DNA of 64,000 nt. It comes from Sceloporus undulatus. Taxonomy: Eukaryota > Chordata > Lepidosauria > Squamata > Phrynosomatidae. How positions within the stretch are numbered: the first letter of the stretch is position 1; the number at the start of each line of letters is the position of its first letter. The notes beneath the pieces are model-generated. The model made no database searches, was not told where the DNA came from, and worked only from the letters and a program-made list of their open reading frames with translations. The stretch covers positions 12,918,990 to 12,982,989 of the forward strand of contig NC_056528.1 of assembly GCF_019175285.1 (NCBI RefSeq), in the 5' to 3' direction. A program made the position numbers and the translations under genes. Of this stretch, positions 45,681 through 59,200 are shown one piece after another.

Positions 45681-47589
45681 GGGAATTTTAGTCCAACTCA
45701 CTTGGAGGACACCAGGTCTAGCCTCACATTTGATTTTCAATACCTCATAAAAGAAAAGTGTACTGAAGGAATGGGTAGCTTTGCATAAGCCAGGGGTGGA
45801 CAAAGTAAGGTCCTCAAAGGCTCATTTTGCAGTGCTCGACACTCACCTGTATTCCCGCAGTCTATCTATGTCATGGCAAAAAGAAAGGTAAGACCATGGG
45901 ATGAACTGCTCTTCTCCTGGAACCAGAAGTGGACTTCTGAATGTATTTTTGAAATGGGCAGAAAAGTAGCCCCCCAAGCTGCTGAAGTGGCCCACCCCTC
46001 AGCATCAGTCTTCTCTGCAACCAGACAAAACTTCCCATTGGTCATTCTGGTTGGAAACAATGGATGTTGAAGTCTAGAACATCTGAAGAACATCTGGAGA
46101 ACATCAGTTCAGGAAAATCAAGAGTGTGCAGGACACAGCACAATTTCTCTCTCTCTCTCTCTGAAACTCTTGGTTTGATGGCATTCAGATCCTTTCACAC
46201 AGATGGACCCCCACCCCAATTGGGAATCATGAAATGGAGAATGAACAGTTCCCCTTTCACCAGATCCAGAAGTTGGGATGAGCCAGACTTGGCTCAGAGA
46301 ACCAGACACAAATTAATGGTGCGCTACATTCAGGGGTCTTGAGCAGGGGGCCAGCCACAGACACACTGCCTGGAGACACGGAAGAAAAAGAGGCACAGGA
46401 TCTCCATGGCAATGGCTTTGATGGGGACCTTGTTGTCAAGGGAAACCATCTCTGAAAGACCAGCCAGTTGAGGGCCAGATGTAGCTTTTTCAATGGATTC
46501 CTGGTTTCATGGAGAAGTCAATAGGCAGGCCTTGGTGTCTGAAAACATTTCTGGAACTCATAGGCAGTGGTGATGGAAGGTCAAATAGCGTTCCCCCAAC
46601 TCCAGATCCTGTCTCCATAGCAAGAGATGTTTCAATCCCTTTTGCCTGGGTTTCCTATTATAGGAGGAGTTTGGATCCAGACCACATAAAACCGGATACC
46701 CCAAATGGCCTGCTGCAAAGGAGTTGGCTACCAACCTACCATCACTACCTTGGTTGATGAAGAATACCACTAGACTAGTTGGGTTTTTAAATATAGAATG
46801 AGCACAGTGCACCATTTTTTTTTATCCCAGACAGAATTGTCTTGAGGTTATCATACTTCATCAGCTATGTTCAAGTCAAACAAATGGACCTGTGGATTAT
46901 CTACAGCTCTTGCAACCTATAGCCTTTTCCCTTGAGTTCTGGCGTGGTTTATATGGATGGTCCTAGATGAACATGGTTGAATGTGCCAAGATTGTTGGGA
47001 ACTGTAAAGGGTGGTGTCAGAATGAATTCTCTTCTTAAAACCTGTCTGGCCAAGAATGAAGTAAATGGTCCATTTGGACTCACCCAGGGCTCCGTCTCTA
47101 TAATGGCCTGAGAAGCAGCAGCAAGCAGGCTTGTCCAACCACCACGCATCTCCTCAGGGTGGCCTCTGTGAACGTGAAGTTACAGAAAACTCACTCCCTA
47201 TCACCACCCACTCCTTCAAACCATTCCCCACCAAAAGGGAGGGAAGGCAAAGTGGATTCCTTCTGTGTGATGGAAGGATGGGTGACAGGCTTTGGATTGC
47301 GAACCAGATGAAGGCCAACTTCATTTCTGGGAACTTTGGTACGCAAGCCATCCTGGCTACCTCATAAGCTGCAAGAGAACCTTGAGCAAAGGCATGGAGG
47401 AGAGACTCAGGAGCCCATGGTGGACTGGGAGCAGCTGCTCACTTCGGCAATGCTGTTGCCATATTTGTGAGGCTGGCAGGCATGCGTGCGTCCAAGACAA
47501 TACCTTTGTGACTGCATTGCTCGCTCCCGGCTGAGTGAATAGGCCCCTGGAGCAGGCGCTTGGGGTGTATAGAAATCCAAGTGTACAAA

Positions 47590-48430
47590 GCCCCCTCCTC
47601 GCTGGCTTGCCGCTCTCCTCTGACACGAAAGAGATCTTTAATTGATTCCTTGTTTCCCTCCGCAATGTACTGGTCAAGGCTGCTTTTTATTTTGGTCTGT
47701 TTTGCCTGTTGGGTTCCCCTCTCCCTCCCTCCCTCTTTTCTTTCTTGCTGTGAAGCAGCTATTACAAAGCAAGAAAGACACCCTTTGGGCATTCAAAAGA
47801 ATCCAATCTTTTCATATCTCCAAACAAAAAGGGATAGTAGCCTATCTTATCTGGTACAAGTCTCCCTCTCCCAGCGCCTTTACTGGATGGCCAGGGAGTT
47901 TGGACCTTCCTGGAATAAATGTGGATGCCTGCCTTGCACTTGTCTTGTCCTGTCACATATGGAAACCTCCCAGTGAGGAGGTTTCAGGAATGAAGGAAGC
48001 GATATAAAGAGAAAGCAAAACTTGAACGTGCAAGAACCATTCACATTTATTAGTTCAAATATCTAACACTTGGCTAAACATGCGTTTAACACTTATTGGT
48101 CACATTTCCACAGGTAGTCAAGTCACAGAGCAGAGCTTGGGAGCTGAGCTGGTTGGACAGGCCCAGGAGGGAGGTGTCCAGCCTGCTGCGTGGCTGGGAT
48201 GACATTCATTTGGTTAGACATTCGTTTGGCAGATGCCTGTGCCGCGCGGCTTTGCCCCCTGTGCTCCAGCTCCAAGCAGGTTAAAAAACATAACAGCTAA
48301 ACATTCACTATTCGTTATGTTGCGGTGACACCCGGCTTCCCTGATTTATGACAAGGGATTGTGGGAAAAATGTATTTTGATCAGCACCATCAAAGGTTGG
48401 TCATCCCTTCTCCCTAATAACCTCCTCCCC
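47590..48430. promoter_or_regulatory. Non-repetitive blocks, possibly conserved non-coding or distal 3' UTR
   Basis: 47590-47850 and 48010-48430 lack recognisable repeats and are AT-rich with homeobox-like words (ATCTTTAATTGATT, AACACTTATTGGTC, TGATTTATGAC). They lie between the two genes. They could be regulatory DNA or part of a long NR6A1 3' UTR. Confidence 0.3.
48046..48051 (-). terminator. NR6A1: Candidate distal poly(A) signal of NR6A1
   Basis: AATAAA on the minus strand at the edge of a non-repetitive AT-rich block (48.0-48.43 kb), 5.1 kb after the NR6A1 stop. A CR1 fragment lies between, so this would be a 3' UTR carrying an old insertion. Confidence 0.25.
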
Positions 48431-48825
48431 AGCTCCAAATGGCTTCAGGGGGCAACAGCAAGGTAAACAAGGCTGGAAAACAGTGTGGGGAAATGGGTGT
48501 TGTGTGCTGGGCTTGCTTTAATGTATGGATACATGTCAGCCAGGAGTTTAGTAGGGGAAATGTGGCTCTCCATATGTTGCAGGATTGCAAATCCCATCAG
48601 CCCAGCTTGTCTTCCCATAGACCACTGGTCAGCCAGGAGGGTGAAGAAATTCCTGTCTCTGCTGGCAGTGAGATGGGGCACTCCTACTCAATACCTATTT
48701 GCTTCAGTTGCACTTCGATTCTTCCCAAAAGAGAACTGTGTAGCCCCATGCGTCTGCACAGACCTTAGTAAGGGATCCAGCTGGCAAATCATAACTGACA
48801 AGGAGAAAGTCACAGTCTTTTAATA

Positions 48826-49111
48826 TCTAAAGGGCACAGTGTAGGGGACAGACCTGTTCTCTGCTGCCCCAGAGGGTATGGCCAGTGGAAGATAAGATTT
48901 CAATTGAACATTAGAAGAAACATCCTGATGATAAAGAGCAGTTTAGCAAGGAAACCGATGACCTAGAGAGTTGGTGGGGTCTTCCCCTCTTCATAAAGAG
49001 ACTGGACAGCTACCTAGTGGGGATGCTCAAGCTGGAGTTCCTGCCTTGGGCAAGGGGAATGGACTTGAAATGGCCTGGGAGTCTCTCCCAACTTTATAAT
49101 CCTAAGATATA
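48826..49111 (+). mobile_element. CR1 LINE 3' fragment, old
   Basis: Diverged but recognisable end of the CR1 ORF2 and 3' end: GACAGACCTGTTCTCTGCTG, GAACATTAGAAGAAACATCC, GAGACTGGACAGCTACCTAG, and CTCTCCCAACTTTATAATCC. Interrupted by many changes. Confidence 0.8.
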
Positions 49112-50504
49112 ATGGCATCCCAACCCAGCCCTGTGTTTGCATGCCTATAGGTACATGTGGTTATTGAGTGTATGCACACATCACATCCCTGGACAGTTTG
49201 CAATGGTCTACGGATGGGTGATTTGCATCCACTGCAATTCTGGAAGGCCACCCTTTGCCCACCCTGAGATCTGTCAGGAACCAGCTCTGGCAAAGCCATT
49301 GCTTGCCCTTTCAGGCACCTCATGAGCCCGAAGAACTCCTGGGACAGCAAAAAGGAGCCAAAGTCTCCAAAACCACTGCCAACCTCACACATCCCACAGC
49401 CAAGTTTGTTTGTTTTCTCCTTGTGTCTGTTTCCACTTGTTAAAGAGGGCAGCATTTTGGGGTGGAGAGGGAGAAAAGAAAAAATCTTTTGTTTTTTCAC
49501 ACAATCCCTTTGAGATGATAAACAGGATGTCACACAAGAGGTAGTTTTGTTATGGAAATTGAGTCAATAATGTTATCAACAACTAGTACAAGACGTTTTC
49601 ATACATAGGAAAGGGAGAAAATGTCTCAATCACAAAGAGGCGGCTCAGTTGAGGTCAACAGGAGGGCGTGGGGTGGGGAAGAAGGGGGAGAGGCTTCTCA
49701 CCCAACCCAGTTTGGGGCGTTTAGCCCTCTTGGGTACCCAGGCCATGGGGTCAGAGGACAGGGTCTAAACAGGCCAGGAAACGTCCCCAAACGGGGTGGC
49801 AACAGCGATGACGGGTGGGCGTTTCTCTGGATTCAGTTTAAATACATATCCCTGAGCATCCGTGGGCGGCCTGAGGGGCTTGCACGGGGAACCCAGGAAA
49901 CGCCGACGGTCGCCACTGCTACCACCCGTCACTGGGCCACCACCATCTTGGACTCACCTACTGCCATCTAAAATACAGCTTTAAAAAGCCCCCAACTATA
50001 CCTGTTAGTCCCTCGCCCACCACCCCTTACCCAGCCCCTTCCTTCCTGCCTCCCAGGGCAGTCCTAGTTGAGAAAGAGGAAACAATGCCACCATCTTGGT
50101 CTCCTCTGCAAACCCCACAAGCCCCCAGTTATGTTGCTGAGTTGGATCAAGCCAGGGAAGAATGGTGGCAGGAGGAGGCTGAGAAAGGAGAGGGGAATGG
50201 TTCCTCCCTCCCCTCCAATTATTTAGCTCGTGTTTTCTTTTTGTTTTAGAAATAAAATATTTAGAAGATTTAAAAAAAAAAGAAGTTCAAGTTTACAAAC
50301 AGCAACAGAACAGAACAAAACAAAAGGTTGGTTTGAAGGACAGAACTGAATGGCAAAAGGAGAATCCGATCTTCCTATTTGGCTTTGGAAAGTGGTGGGA
50401 AGGAGCACTCTTGAAAATCTTTCTAATCTTAATAGCTTCTCTGTGTGAGTCTAACTGGAGACATGGACTGGTGTGATTCTTGCTTCTACTTAGAATGGTC
50501 AGAT

Positions 50505-50562
50505 GGATGATGATGATGATGATGATGATGATGTGTGTGTGAGAGAGAGTGTGTGTGTGTGT
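50505..50562. repeat. (ATG)n, (GA)n and (GT)n compound microsatellite
   Basis: About nine GAT units followed by GT and GA runs. Confidence 0.9.
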
Positions 50563-51129
50563 GTAGGGGGTTAATCTCTTTCAAAACTAAGAATAGAAAT
50601 TTGTACAGAATCATGCTCCGAACAAAAGCAACACTCAGTTAGGAAACCTTGCTATGCCACAGCTGGGCTGCTGAAAGCCAGAGGCTCAAAGTAGTCCAGG
50701 AGACAGAGAGAGAAAAGCCAAAGATAATGGATGCCATCTCTCCCCCACCTGCCCCTGGCACAAGCCTTTAAGCATCAAATTATTCCAAAGCCCTTTTTGC
50801 AAAGTGTCTGCCGAGCAAAGAAAAGAGAATTCCAACCTTTGTAGGGGTGTCCTTCAAACCAAATTCACAAATCCATCTAGTGAGGTGACCTATGGTCTCT
50901 ACACCTCTAGCTACGTTCCTATTTTCTTCACATAATACCTGAGTCCGCAACGCATTACATTCACTTTACCCTGTTTCAAAAAAACAAACAAACCCCAAGT
51001 CCTCAGTGGACTTGGTTGCAGGAGGCATTAATGGCAGCCCAACGAGTTACCTTCTGGCTTGCAGCACTAGCCTCTTGGCTCGCACCTGGATTCAGCCTGG
51101 CCTCTCTGCTCCCATACAGAAAACAGTGG

Positions 51130-51300
51130 CCTTTTTTTTGGGGGGGGGGGGGGGGTTTCACCAAAAAAAAAAAAATTTTTACCCCCCCCCCCCCCCCCGT
51201 TTTAACAGAGGTGAGGCCACGAGAGGAAGAAGAGCGGTACTAACTTGCATCCCCCCCCCCACAATCCCACTATTTTATTTGAGGGGGGGGGGGGGGGCTT
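51130..51300. repeat. Cluster of G, A/T and C homopolymer runs
   Basis: Runs of about 18 G, 13 A, 18 C, 13 C and 16 G within 170 nt, unlike anything else in the window. May be low-quality or wrongly assembled sequence inside the NR6A1 3' UTR. Confidence 0.8.
51274..51279 (-). terminator. NR6A1: Candidate proximal poly(A) signal of NR6A1
   Basis: AATAAA on the minus strand, 1.9 kb after the stop codon. It sits inside the homopolymer-rich stretch whose sequence quality is doubtful. Confidence 0.25.
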
Positions 51301-53150
51301 CTAGAAATCCCACAGATCTATTAGTTTCAAAACTGACCCTTCTTAGCCAAAAAGGGGGGAGGCCAATTCTTCAGTTTGTGCAATGTCTTCCCCTCCCCAG
51401 CTAAATGTTCGCAAGCCGGAAGGTAACATAATCATTGGAAGTATGGTGGATAGCTTTTCCCAAAAATAGTAACGACAACAATAAAAAATAATATAACACC
51501 AATGTCAAGCAGGCAGCACTTTTCTAGTTTTGCAACACAAGACAAACAGACAGAAAAGACAGACAGAAGGGCAGTTGGAGGAGAGGGTTCCAGTCTCTTG
51601 GCTGCCCTTTGAGGTATATATGGTGTTCAAAGCAGGAGGAGGAGGACTTCCTGAGAGAGAGGGGTGAGAAGGGAATGGGAGACCCACACTATTCAGACGG
51701 ACAGGAAAACAAAAGGACTGGAACACCAGTTTTTGGGGGGTGATGGGGAAGGGAATTCACAAAGCCACAGAAAGCTGGCCAGCCCCAGCTGCACGTGGCC
51801 ATTACCCGTTTCACTTTGCTGGAATCAGCAGCAGCAACACTGTTAGGAGGAGAGGGTTGGGGTGGGATGGGGTGAGAGGTTAGCAAAGCAGGACCAGAGG
51901 AGAAATAGCAGGAAGGGGGAGCCCTCCCACTCCCACCCCAGCAGCAAACACAACAGGCCAGAGAGTCCGTATGTTTGGCCAGGGGGAGGCATGAGTTGGG
52001 CCACAGGCTTCTGCAGCACCTGTAGGGTGGGGGTTGTTGGCTCTTGGGTCAAGCTCATCCATTTTGTATCCCCTACATTGACCCACCAGCTGGGCCTCTC
52101 CCCTAGAAAAGGTGCCAAGTGTCCAAACGCAGAAAGGGAGCAAGGACAGAGCAGATGGAACTAGGCTGTGGTAAGAGGCAATTGTGGCAGTGCTTGAGGT
52201 ATATCTCTCTCAATCTCTCAACCTTTGGAAACTCAAAATAAAGGGAATGCTCCACTTAGTAGGAACATCTCCTGCCCTGTTTTACTCTCTGGCCTTCAAG
52301 GCTGCATCTGCTGCTGCCTGGCTCAGCCCCCCTTCTCCAGAAAAGAGGCAATGGAAGGAAGGGGGCAGGAAAGGTCTAAGACCACTGAGAGTATGGGGCT
52401 GCCAATCTAGCCTCTCACATGCTATATTCCCTTCCTCACAGTTCATGAATACAACTGACGGAGAGCTACTAACAGGGCCTGGAGTACTAAAAGGGACTTT
52501 AGACAGCACAGTGGTTGATATAAGTGCCTGCATGGATGTGCGGATGTGGAATAGGAATGGATGATGTCTCAGGGAGTGCCTGAGAGGGGAAGGCCCCCCA
52601 GTTTGAGAGGAGTCAGCTGCCACGCTGCCCACCCACCTGCCTGCGCTCCTGGGTTATTTGGCATCTCTAGGGGGGGGAAATGAACCTGGCTGATTTCCTG
52701 AGAAAGATGACCCATTTTGGGTGAGCATGACCTGCAGAAAACTGCAAAAACAGCACCTGTCTCTGCTTGAGGTAGTCTTAGTTGTCGGCCCCAGCCCCCC
52801 TCCCCACCCCTCCCCGCCCCAAACCCTCATTACAAAAGGCCTAACCCTAAAAACACTGTAACAAACATCTTCACATTTTCTGTAAACTGCAAGAGGGGCC
52901 ACACTCGGACAGGATGCCATGCATGGGGGCAGGGGAGGAGAGTGGGGAGGGTGGGGTGGGGTTGAAGATCATACATTCAACTCTGTCGTGAAATAAATAT
53001 TATAGGAAACGAGTTTTTTTAAAAAAACACAAAACCCACAAAACACAAAAACCAGGATTCCTGCTACAATGGCAAGGCTACCCACTGCCCTGCCAAACAG
53101 CCATTTCGCATCTTCAGCCTCGAATGCAGGGATCCTCGTTCTCGTCTTCC
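51274..53150 (-). other. NR6A1: Probable NR6A1 3' UTR (at least the proximal part)
   Basis: Starts at the stop codon. It lacks recognisable SINE or LINE copies and holds only simple runs, as expected of 3' UTR. An AATAAA (minus) lies at 51274-51279. A longer form reaching a second AATAAA at 48046-48051 would give a 5.1-kb UTR, in line with the long GCNF transcripts known from mouse. The end point is not resolved. Confidence 0.4.
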
Positions 53151-53239
53151 TCACTCTTTACTCACGCCACCCTTGCAGGAGTGCAGCACGGCCTTAAAGA
53201 GGAGTGGCAGCTGCTCCAGAGGGACGCTCACCATTTTCC
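53151..53239 (-). CDS. NR6A1: NR6A1 last coding exon and stop
   Basis: Acceptor CTCAACAG. Encodes [20 protein letters not shown] and ends CKGGVSKE with a TGA stop at 53153-53151. Matches the human C-terminus apart from a few residues. Confidence 0.96.
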
Positions 53240-56200
53240 CTGTTGAGGGGAAGGGAGAGATTAACCCACACCCCCAACAAGCAGCTGACCCACATCTCAC
53301 AGTACAGGGCACCTCCAGCGCCTCTTTCACCCCATTCATGCCTTAGCTTCAAAATGTTCTTTTTGGGAGGGGGGGGGGGGAATCCCCAACCCAGAATAGC
53401 CCCCCTGAGAGGCATTTGGGGCTTTTCTTATTGTCTCTCACCCTCCAGAACTTCTGGATGAAGCAAGTGAAAACTTGCTACTCTAGGCATGAAACCTGTT
53501 GGCTTGTAGGAAGAAATATTTTACACAAGTGCCTCATCACCATGGAAGACAATGAAGCAATTGCATGTCCAGGATGGAAGGCCTTGTCTCTTGCTGCTGG
53601 AAGTTTCAGGGCCTTCAGGAGACACTTAAACAGGAGACACAACCTACCCACGATGGGGAAAGGCCTGGGAAGCATATTTTAAGTTTTGTTCTTGATTCCT
53701 CCTGCCTGACCTGTCTGGAAAGGAAAGCACACCAGCTACTCAGGATTCTGGGATGTACATCCCATCAACCTCCATGAAATCCTGCCATCATCCATGAAAT
53801 CCTGAAAACTTGTCTAAACACTTGGGGAGAGGCAGAGAAGTCGCTTCTCTTGTTCCAGTGTGGCCACTCCATTGCCAGTTTCCCAACAATGCCTCTCAAG
53901 AGATCGTCAGATTCTCACCTGCAATGTATCGGATCTCCGGCAGGCACATCATCAGATCCGGGAACCGGGTCGGCTGGTGGGGATACTTGAACTCCATGAA
54001 ATCCTGGCAGACGTACCAATAGCGTTTGTTCAGCTGCTCCAGTTGGGAAGCATTTGTCAGGCCTCGAATATCTAAAAGGAAAAAAAGTTGCCACTTGAAC
54101 GGGACGGAGACAGGGCAGGAACAGCCATTTCTAACAAACTCCAACCTCGGAGCCACGCCAGCTGTAATACCAATCAAAGACAGTGGGGCAGAAATCATCC
54201 TAGCCCCAGAGGGCCAGTCTTGCCACTTGACAAATGATTCTAGTGATAGGATAGAGAGAGAGGGTCTCAGAAAGAATGAAGCATGATATGCCTTGGGATT
54301 TACAGCTCATAACCTGGGTTTTCTGTTCATAATCTATAGAAGGAAGAGTTTTTTCTCTGCATTCTCATAGAGCGGAAGAGCTGCATCTCCACCAACCTCT
54401 TGAGTACCTTGCTGAGACCAGGAAGATCATCATTCCTAGAAAAGTCCTGCTGCAAGCATATACTGTTATCTCCAATCCCCAGTAGACAAGATCTTTAGTC
54501 AACAAGAGGAGCAGGTGGGAAGATGAAAAAAGGCATCCCATAAGAGCTGCCTGCAGCCCAATGCAATCACACTGACTTAAAATATCACAGAGGACATATG
54601 AGAAAGAGGAGGCAGCAGCTGTTTAGAGGGAAGGGTCTTTCTCCCTTGCTTCACCCCAGCCCACCTTGATAGCTTTTTCTGGGCTCTTCTTTCAGTCACA
54701 TCAGGATCTGAACCCAATCCTGCTACCAGGGAAACAAGCAACGTGGGTTTGTGTCTGACGTCTATTCCAGCCTTGAGGTCAATAATAAAAAGGCTGTCAT
54801 CAGAGAAAGACAGAGCACTAGCAAAGACAGAGAGAGAAAGAGAGACTGAAAGAGAGAAAGACAGGCAAAGAGAAGTGTAAAAAAAGAGAAAGCGATGGGG
54901 AGAGACAGACAGATGGAAGAAAAAGAGAGGTGAAGAGAAAGGAAGGAAAGCAGAGAGAGATGCAGAAAAGAAAGAGGCAGAGAAAAAGAGAGTTGAAAGA
55001 GAAGTCAAGCCATGAAGGGGAGCAGAAAAGAGAGTCTCTCAACCAAACCACCCCCTCATTCTCCTTACCTTGATTGAGAAAGTTAATGGCTTTCATACAG
55101 GCATACTCTTCCTTGCTGATTTTCAGTTGGCTGAACTTGCGGTACAGGTAGATGAGCCGCTCCATCACTTCCATCCCTTCTTCACTAAACCTGTCAGGAG
55201 AAAGAAGGAAGGAAGGAGGGGACCCCTCTGTGTCAGACAAGACCTCAGAGAACTTGACTCTTTTTGGAGAGAACCAACTTGGGGTTCAGAGGAATTGCTG
55301 AACAAAGGTGGGATGACACTCTGGATCCCAGGACATTTCCTAAAAGTAACATTCCAAGCTTTGCCTGAAATTCTGGGGATGGGGTAGGCAAAGCTAGTCA
55401 CGTCTTCAGGCTGTGGGACACCTAAACCAATCTCTCTGGCTAGGTAAATCTCACAGATCCTTCCCACATCACTGCTCTCTTGGGACTCTCAGCCTTGCTG
55501 TTCTCAAAGCCTTCTTGTTTAGCAGTCAACTCCATGAAGGAAGGCAGGGTTTCCTTGATGCTAGTATACAGACAGGGAGACCTTGCCATGCAAAGCCACA
55601 GGAGTCCCTGGCCCGGTCCTTCCTCCCGGCACATTCCTGAGCAGTTTGCAAAAACTGTACTAAGAGAGGAAGCAAGGCAGGTTGTCAGGGAAGCAATTTT
55701 GGAGGTGATGAAAGATGCTGGTCAGAAGGCATTCCCTTTCTCTCACAGAGCATCTGTAGGCATAAGCTTAAGGCCCACTGCCACTCCTCAGAAGTGCCCA
55801 TGCTTCTACTGGACATTTGGCACATACTGAAAACCAGGCTAGCTCATCCTGCTGCTCTATGGACATAGTGTGATGGAAAGGGAGGCACGTGAAACCTCTC
55901 TGGACTGGCAAGGGGTCACACACTCCAGTTTCCTTTGTGTTGCACCATCACTTCTGAGAATGGCTGTGTACTTCTCTCCCCACAGCTGGTCTGCGGCTGG
56001 TGCAACTCTCTAGCCTTAACTATATAATTCCTGATAAGAGGCTGATTAGATGAAAAAAAGATGTCATAAATTTGATGCCAAATTGCAAAGATGCTGTTAG
56101 AAAAAGAAAGGGGAGGGAGGGGGAGAGGAGATGAGGACCGAGCCAGACTTGATTTACAGAGAGGGTAGGAGTTTCAAGGCAGCAGAAACCCTTTGCAGGT

Positions 56201-59200
56201 CAAGGATTCGGGAGACTGTTACTGTGAGGAGGAAAGGGGGGAAGTTCTATAGGGTGGAAGTGACCATGTTCTCCTGGAGTTTGTAATACAGTGGAAAGGA
56301 GAAGCCAGGCATAGTCAGACACGCATCCTAGACTTTAGGAGAGCGGATTTCAGTAAACTTAGAGAAGTATTGAGGGCGATTCCATGGTCAGAAATACTAA
56401 AAGATAAAGGAGTTCAGGACGGATGGGAATTTCTCAAAAGAGAGATACTGAAGGCACAATTTCAAACCGTTCCAGTGAGAAAGAAAAATGGGAGGTGTCT
56501 CAAGAAACCAGGATGGATGACTAAGGAACTTTCAACTGAGCTGAGTTTGAAACGGAACATGTATAAGAAATGGAAAAAGGGGGAAATCACAAAAAAGGAA
56601 TTCAAAGAAATAGCAGGCATGTGTAGGGGTAAAGTCAGAAAAGCTAAAGCGCAGAATGAACTCAGGCTTGCTAGAGAGGTTAAGAACAATAAAAAGGGCT
56701 TTTTTGGATATGTCCGCAGCAAAAGGAAGAAGAAGGAAACGGTAGGGCCACTGCGTGGAGAAGATGGCAAAATGCTAACAGAAGACAGAGAAAAGGCAGA
56801 ATTACTCAACACCTTCTTTGCCACAGTCTTCTCAGAAATGGCAAAGGGTGCTCAACCTGAGGATAATGGAGCAGAGGACAGAATAGGGGAATAAGTAAAG
56901 AGATAGTAGAGGAACACCTTGTTAATCTAAATGAATTTAAGTCTCTGGGACCAGATGAACTCCATCCAAGGGTATTAAAAGAACTGGCAAAGGTAATATC
57001 GGAGCCATTGGCAATAATCTTTGAAAACTCCTGGAAAACAGGAGAGATCCCAGCAGACTGGCGGAGGGCACATGTTGTCCCCCTCTTCAAAAAGGGGAAA
57101 AACGAGGATCAACAATTATCGTCAGTTAGTCTGACATCAGTACTAGGAAAGATTCTGGAGCAGATCATTAAACAGAGAGTCTGTGAACATCTAGAAGGCA
57201 ATGCCATAATCACAAAAAGTCAACATGGGTTTCAGAGAAACAAGTCATGCCAGACAAACCTAATCTCTTTCTTTGATAAAATTACCAGCTTGGTAGATGA
57301 AGGGAATGCTGTGGATGTAGTATATCTTGATTTCACTAAGGCCTTTGACAAGGTTCCCCATGACATTCTTGCAAACAAGCTTGTAAAATGTGGGCTAGAC
57401 AAAGGAACTGTTACATGGATCTGTAATTGGTTGACCGACCGAACCCAAAGGGTGCTCAACAATGGCTCCTTTTCATCCTGGAGAGAAGTGACCAGTGGGG
57501 TCCCACAGGGCTCTGTCCTGGGCCCAGTGCTATTCAACATCTTTATCAATGACCTGGATGACAGAATTGGGAGCATACTTATCAAATTTGCAGATGACAC
57601 CAAATTAGGGGGAATAGCTAATACCCCAGAGGACAGGATCAAGATTCAAAATGACCTGAATAGACTAGAAAGCTGGGCCAAAGCTAACAAAATGAAATTC
57701 AACACGGAGAAATGTAAGGTATTGCACTTAGGGCGGAAAAATAAAATGCACAGATATAGGATGGGTGACACCTGGCTGAATGAAACTACGTGTGAAAGGG
57801 ATCTAGGAGTCCAAGTAGACTACAAGTTGAACATGAGTGAACAGTGTGATGCGGCAGCTAAAAAGGCCAATGTTATTTTAGGCTGCATCAATAGAAGTAT
57901 AGTGTCTAGATCAAGAGAAGTAATACTGTAGTGCCACTGTATTCTGCTCTGGTCAGGCCCCACCTAGAATATTGTGTCCAGTTCTGGGCACCACAATTCA
58001 GAAAGGACATTGAGAAACTGGAGCGTGTCCAAAGGAGGGCGACAAAAATGGTGAAGGGTCTGGAAACCATGCCCTATGAGGAACGACTTAGGGAGCTGGG
58101 GATGTTTAGCCTGGAGAAAAGAAGGTTAAGAGGCGATATGATAGCCCTGTTTAAATATTTGAAAGGATGTCATGTTGAAGAGGGAGCAAGCTTGTTTTCT
58201 GCTGCTCCAGAAAACAGGACCCGGAGCAATGGATGCAAGCTACAGGAAAAGAGATTCCATCTGAACATTAGGAGGAACTTCCTGACAGTAAGGGCTGTTC
58301 GACAGTGGAATGCACTTCCTCGGAAGGTGATAGAGTCTCCTTCCTTGGAGGTCTTTAAACAGAGGCTGGATGGCCATCTGTCAGGGATGCTTTGATCTGG
58401 ATTTCCTGCATGGCAGGGGGTTGGACTGGATGGCCCTAGTGGTCTCTTCCAACTCTACGATTCTATGATTCTATGATTCTAGGGGTGGGTGGTTTCATGT
58501 GTACTTGGTACAGTAAGGATAGGCAACTAGGCAGGTCCAATTTTTGCCCCTGTGCTTCCTCCATGGGATGCAGTGGAGTGTCATAGTACACTGGAAGTGC
58601 TATCACAGTCCTTCAAAACACCATTTTCATTCAGTTTGCAGGCAAAACACAGGCTGGGCATGGATCAAACTGCCATGTTGGAGTGGGGTTTTCAAGCAAT
58701 TTTTGGACTCTGCAGGCAAAAATTAGTCCCCATCATCAATTTTTTAAAATTGGGAGAGGACTCTGACAATTACGACAGAAAGTTAGGAAGCTTACATGAC
58801 CCATGGGCCACACTCCCCCCCCCCATTCTAAGCTCTATTGAAACACAGGAGTTGAAGCACACAGGAAATTCAAGAGCAGTTTAACTGGCAGTAAGAGGGG
58901 GCAAACTCCTACATGCCATGTGGAAAGCCATAGCTCTGATCTTAGTCTAAATTTATCCATGTGGGAGAATGTGAGTGCCCCAAATAAGGAAAAGTAGTCC
59001 TCCATCATGACCACCACCCAATGCTGCTGGGCTTTGGGCAGGTTTTGCTTTTGAGCAAAACTGAGTTAGAGTCCAGGTGATTAAGAAAGGATAGCTATGT
59101 GTGTGAGAGAGACCCCCACCCTAATCTGCCCTGAGCTCTTATCTAAACAAGCCAGCCTGGCATTTAGAAACATGTCCCTCCCCAGCACCTCTGATTCATG

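Larger units (their letters stand above)
38470..48000. other. Intergenic region between NR5A1 and NR6A1
   Basis: No gene recognised. Contains MITE, SPIN and Tigger-like copies at 39.0-40.2 and 43.87-44.23 kb and GT/CT runs at 42.14 and 44.86 kb. The rest (40.2-42.1, 42.2-43.8, 44.9-47.5 kb) shows only short unassigned repeat scraps. The long frame at 45054-45803 has no recognisable protein. Confidence 0.6.

Noticed and set aside
45054-45803. 249-codon open frame on the minus strand
   Set aside because: It crosses a GGCT microsatellite (QPASQPASQP) and intergenic scraps. There is no recognisable domain and no splice context.
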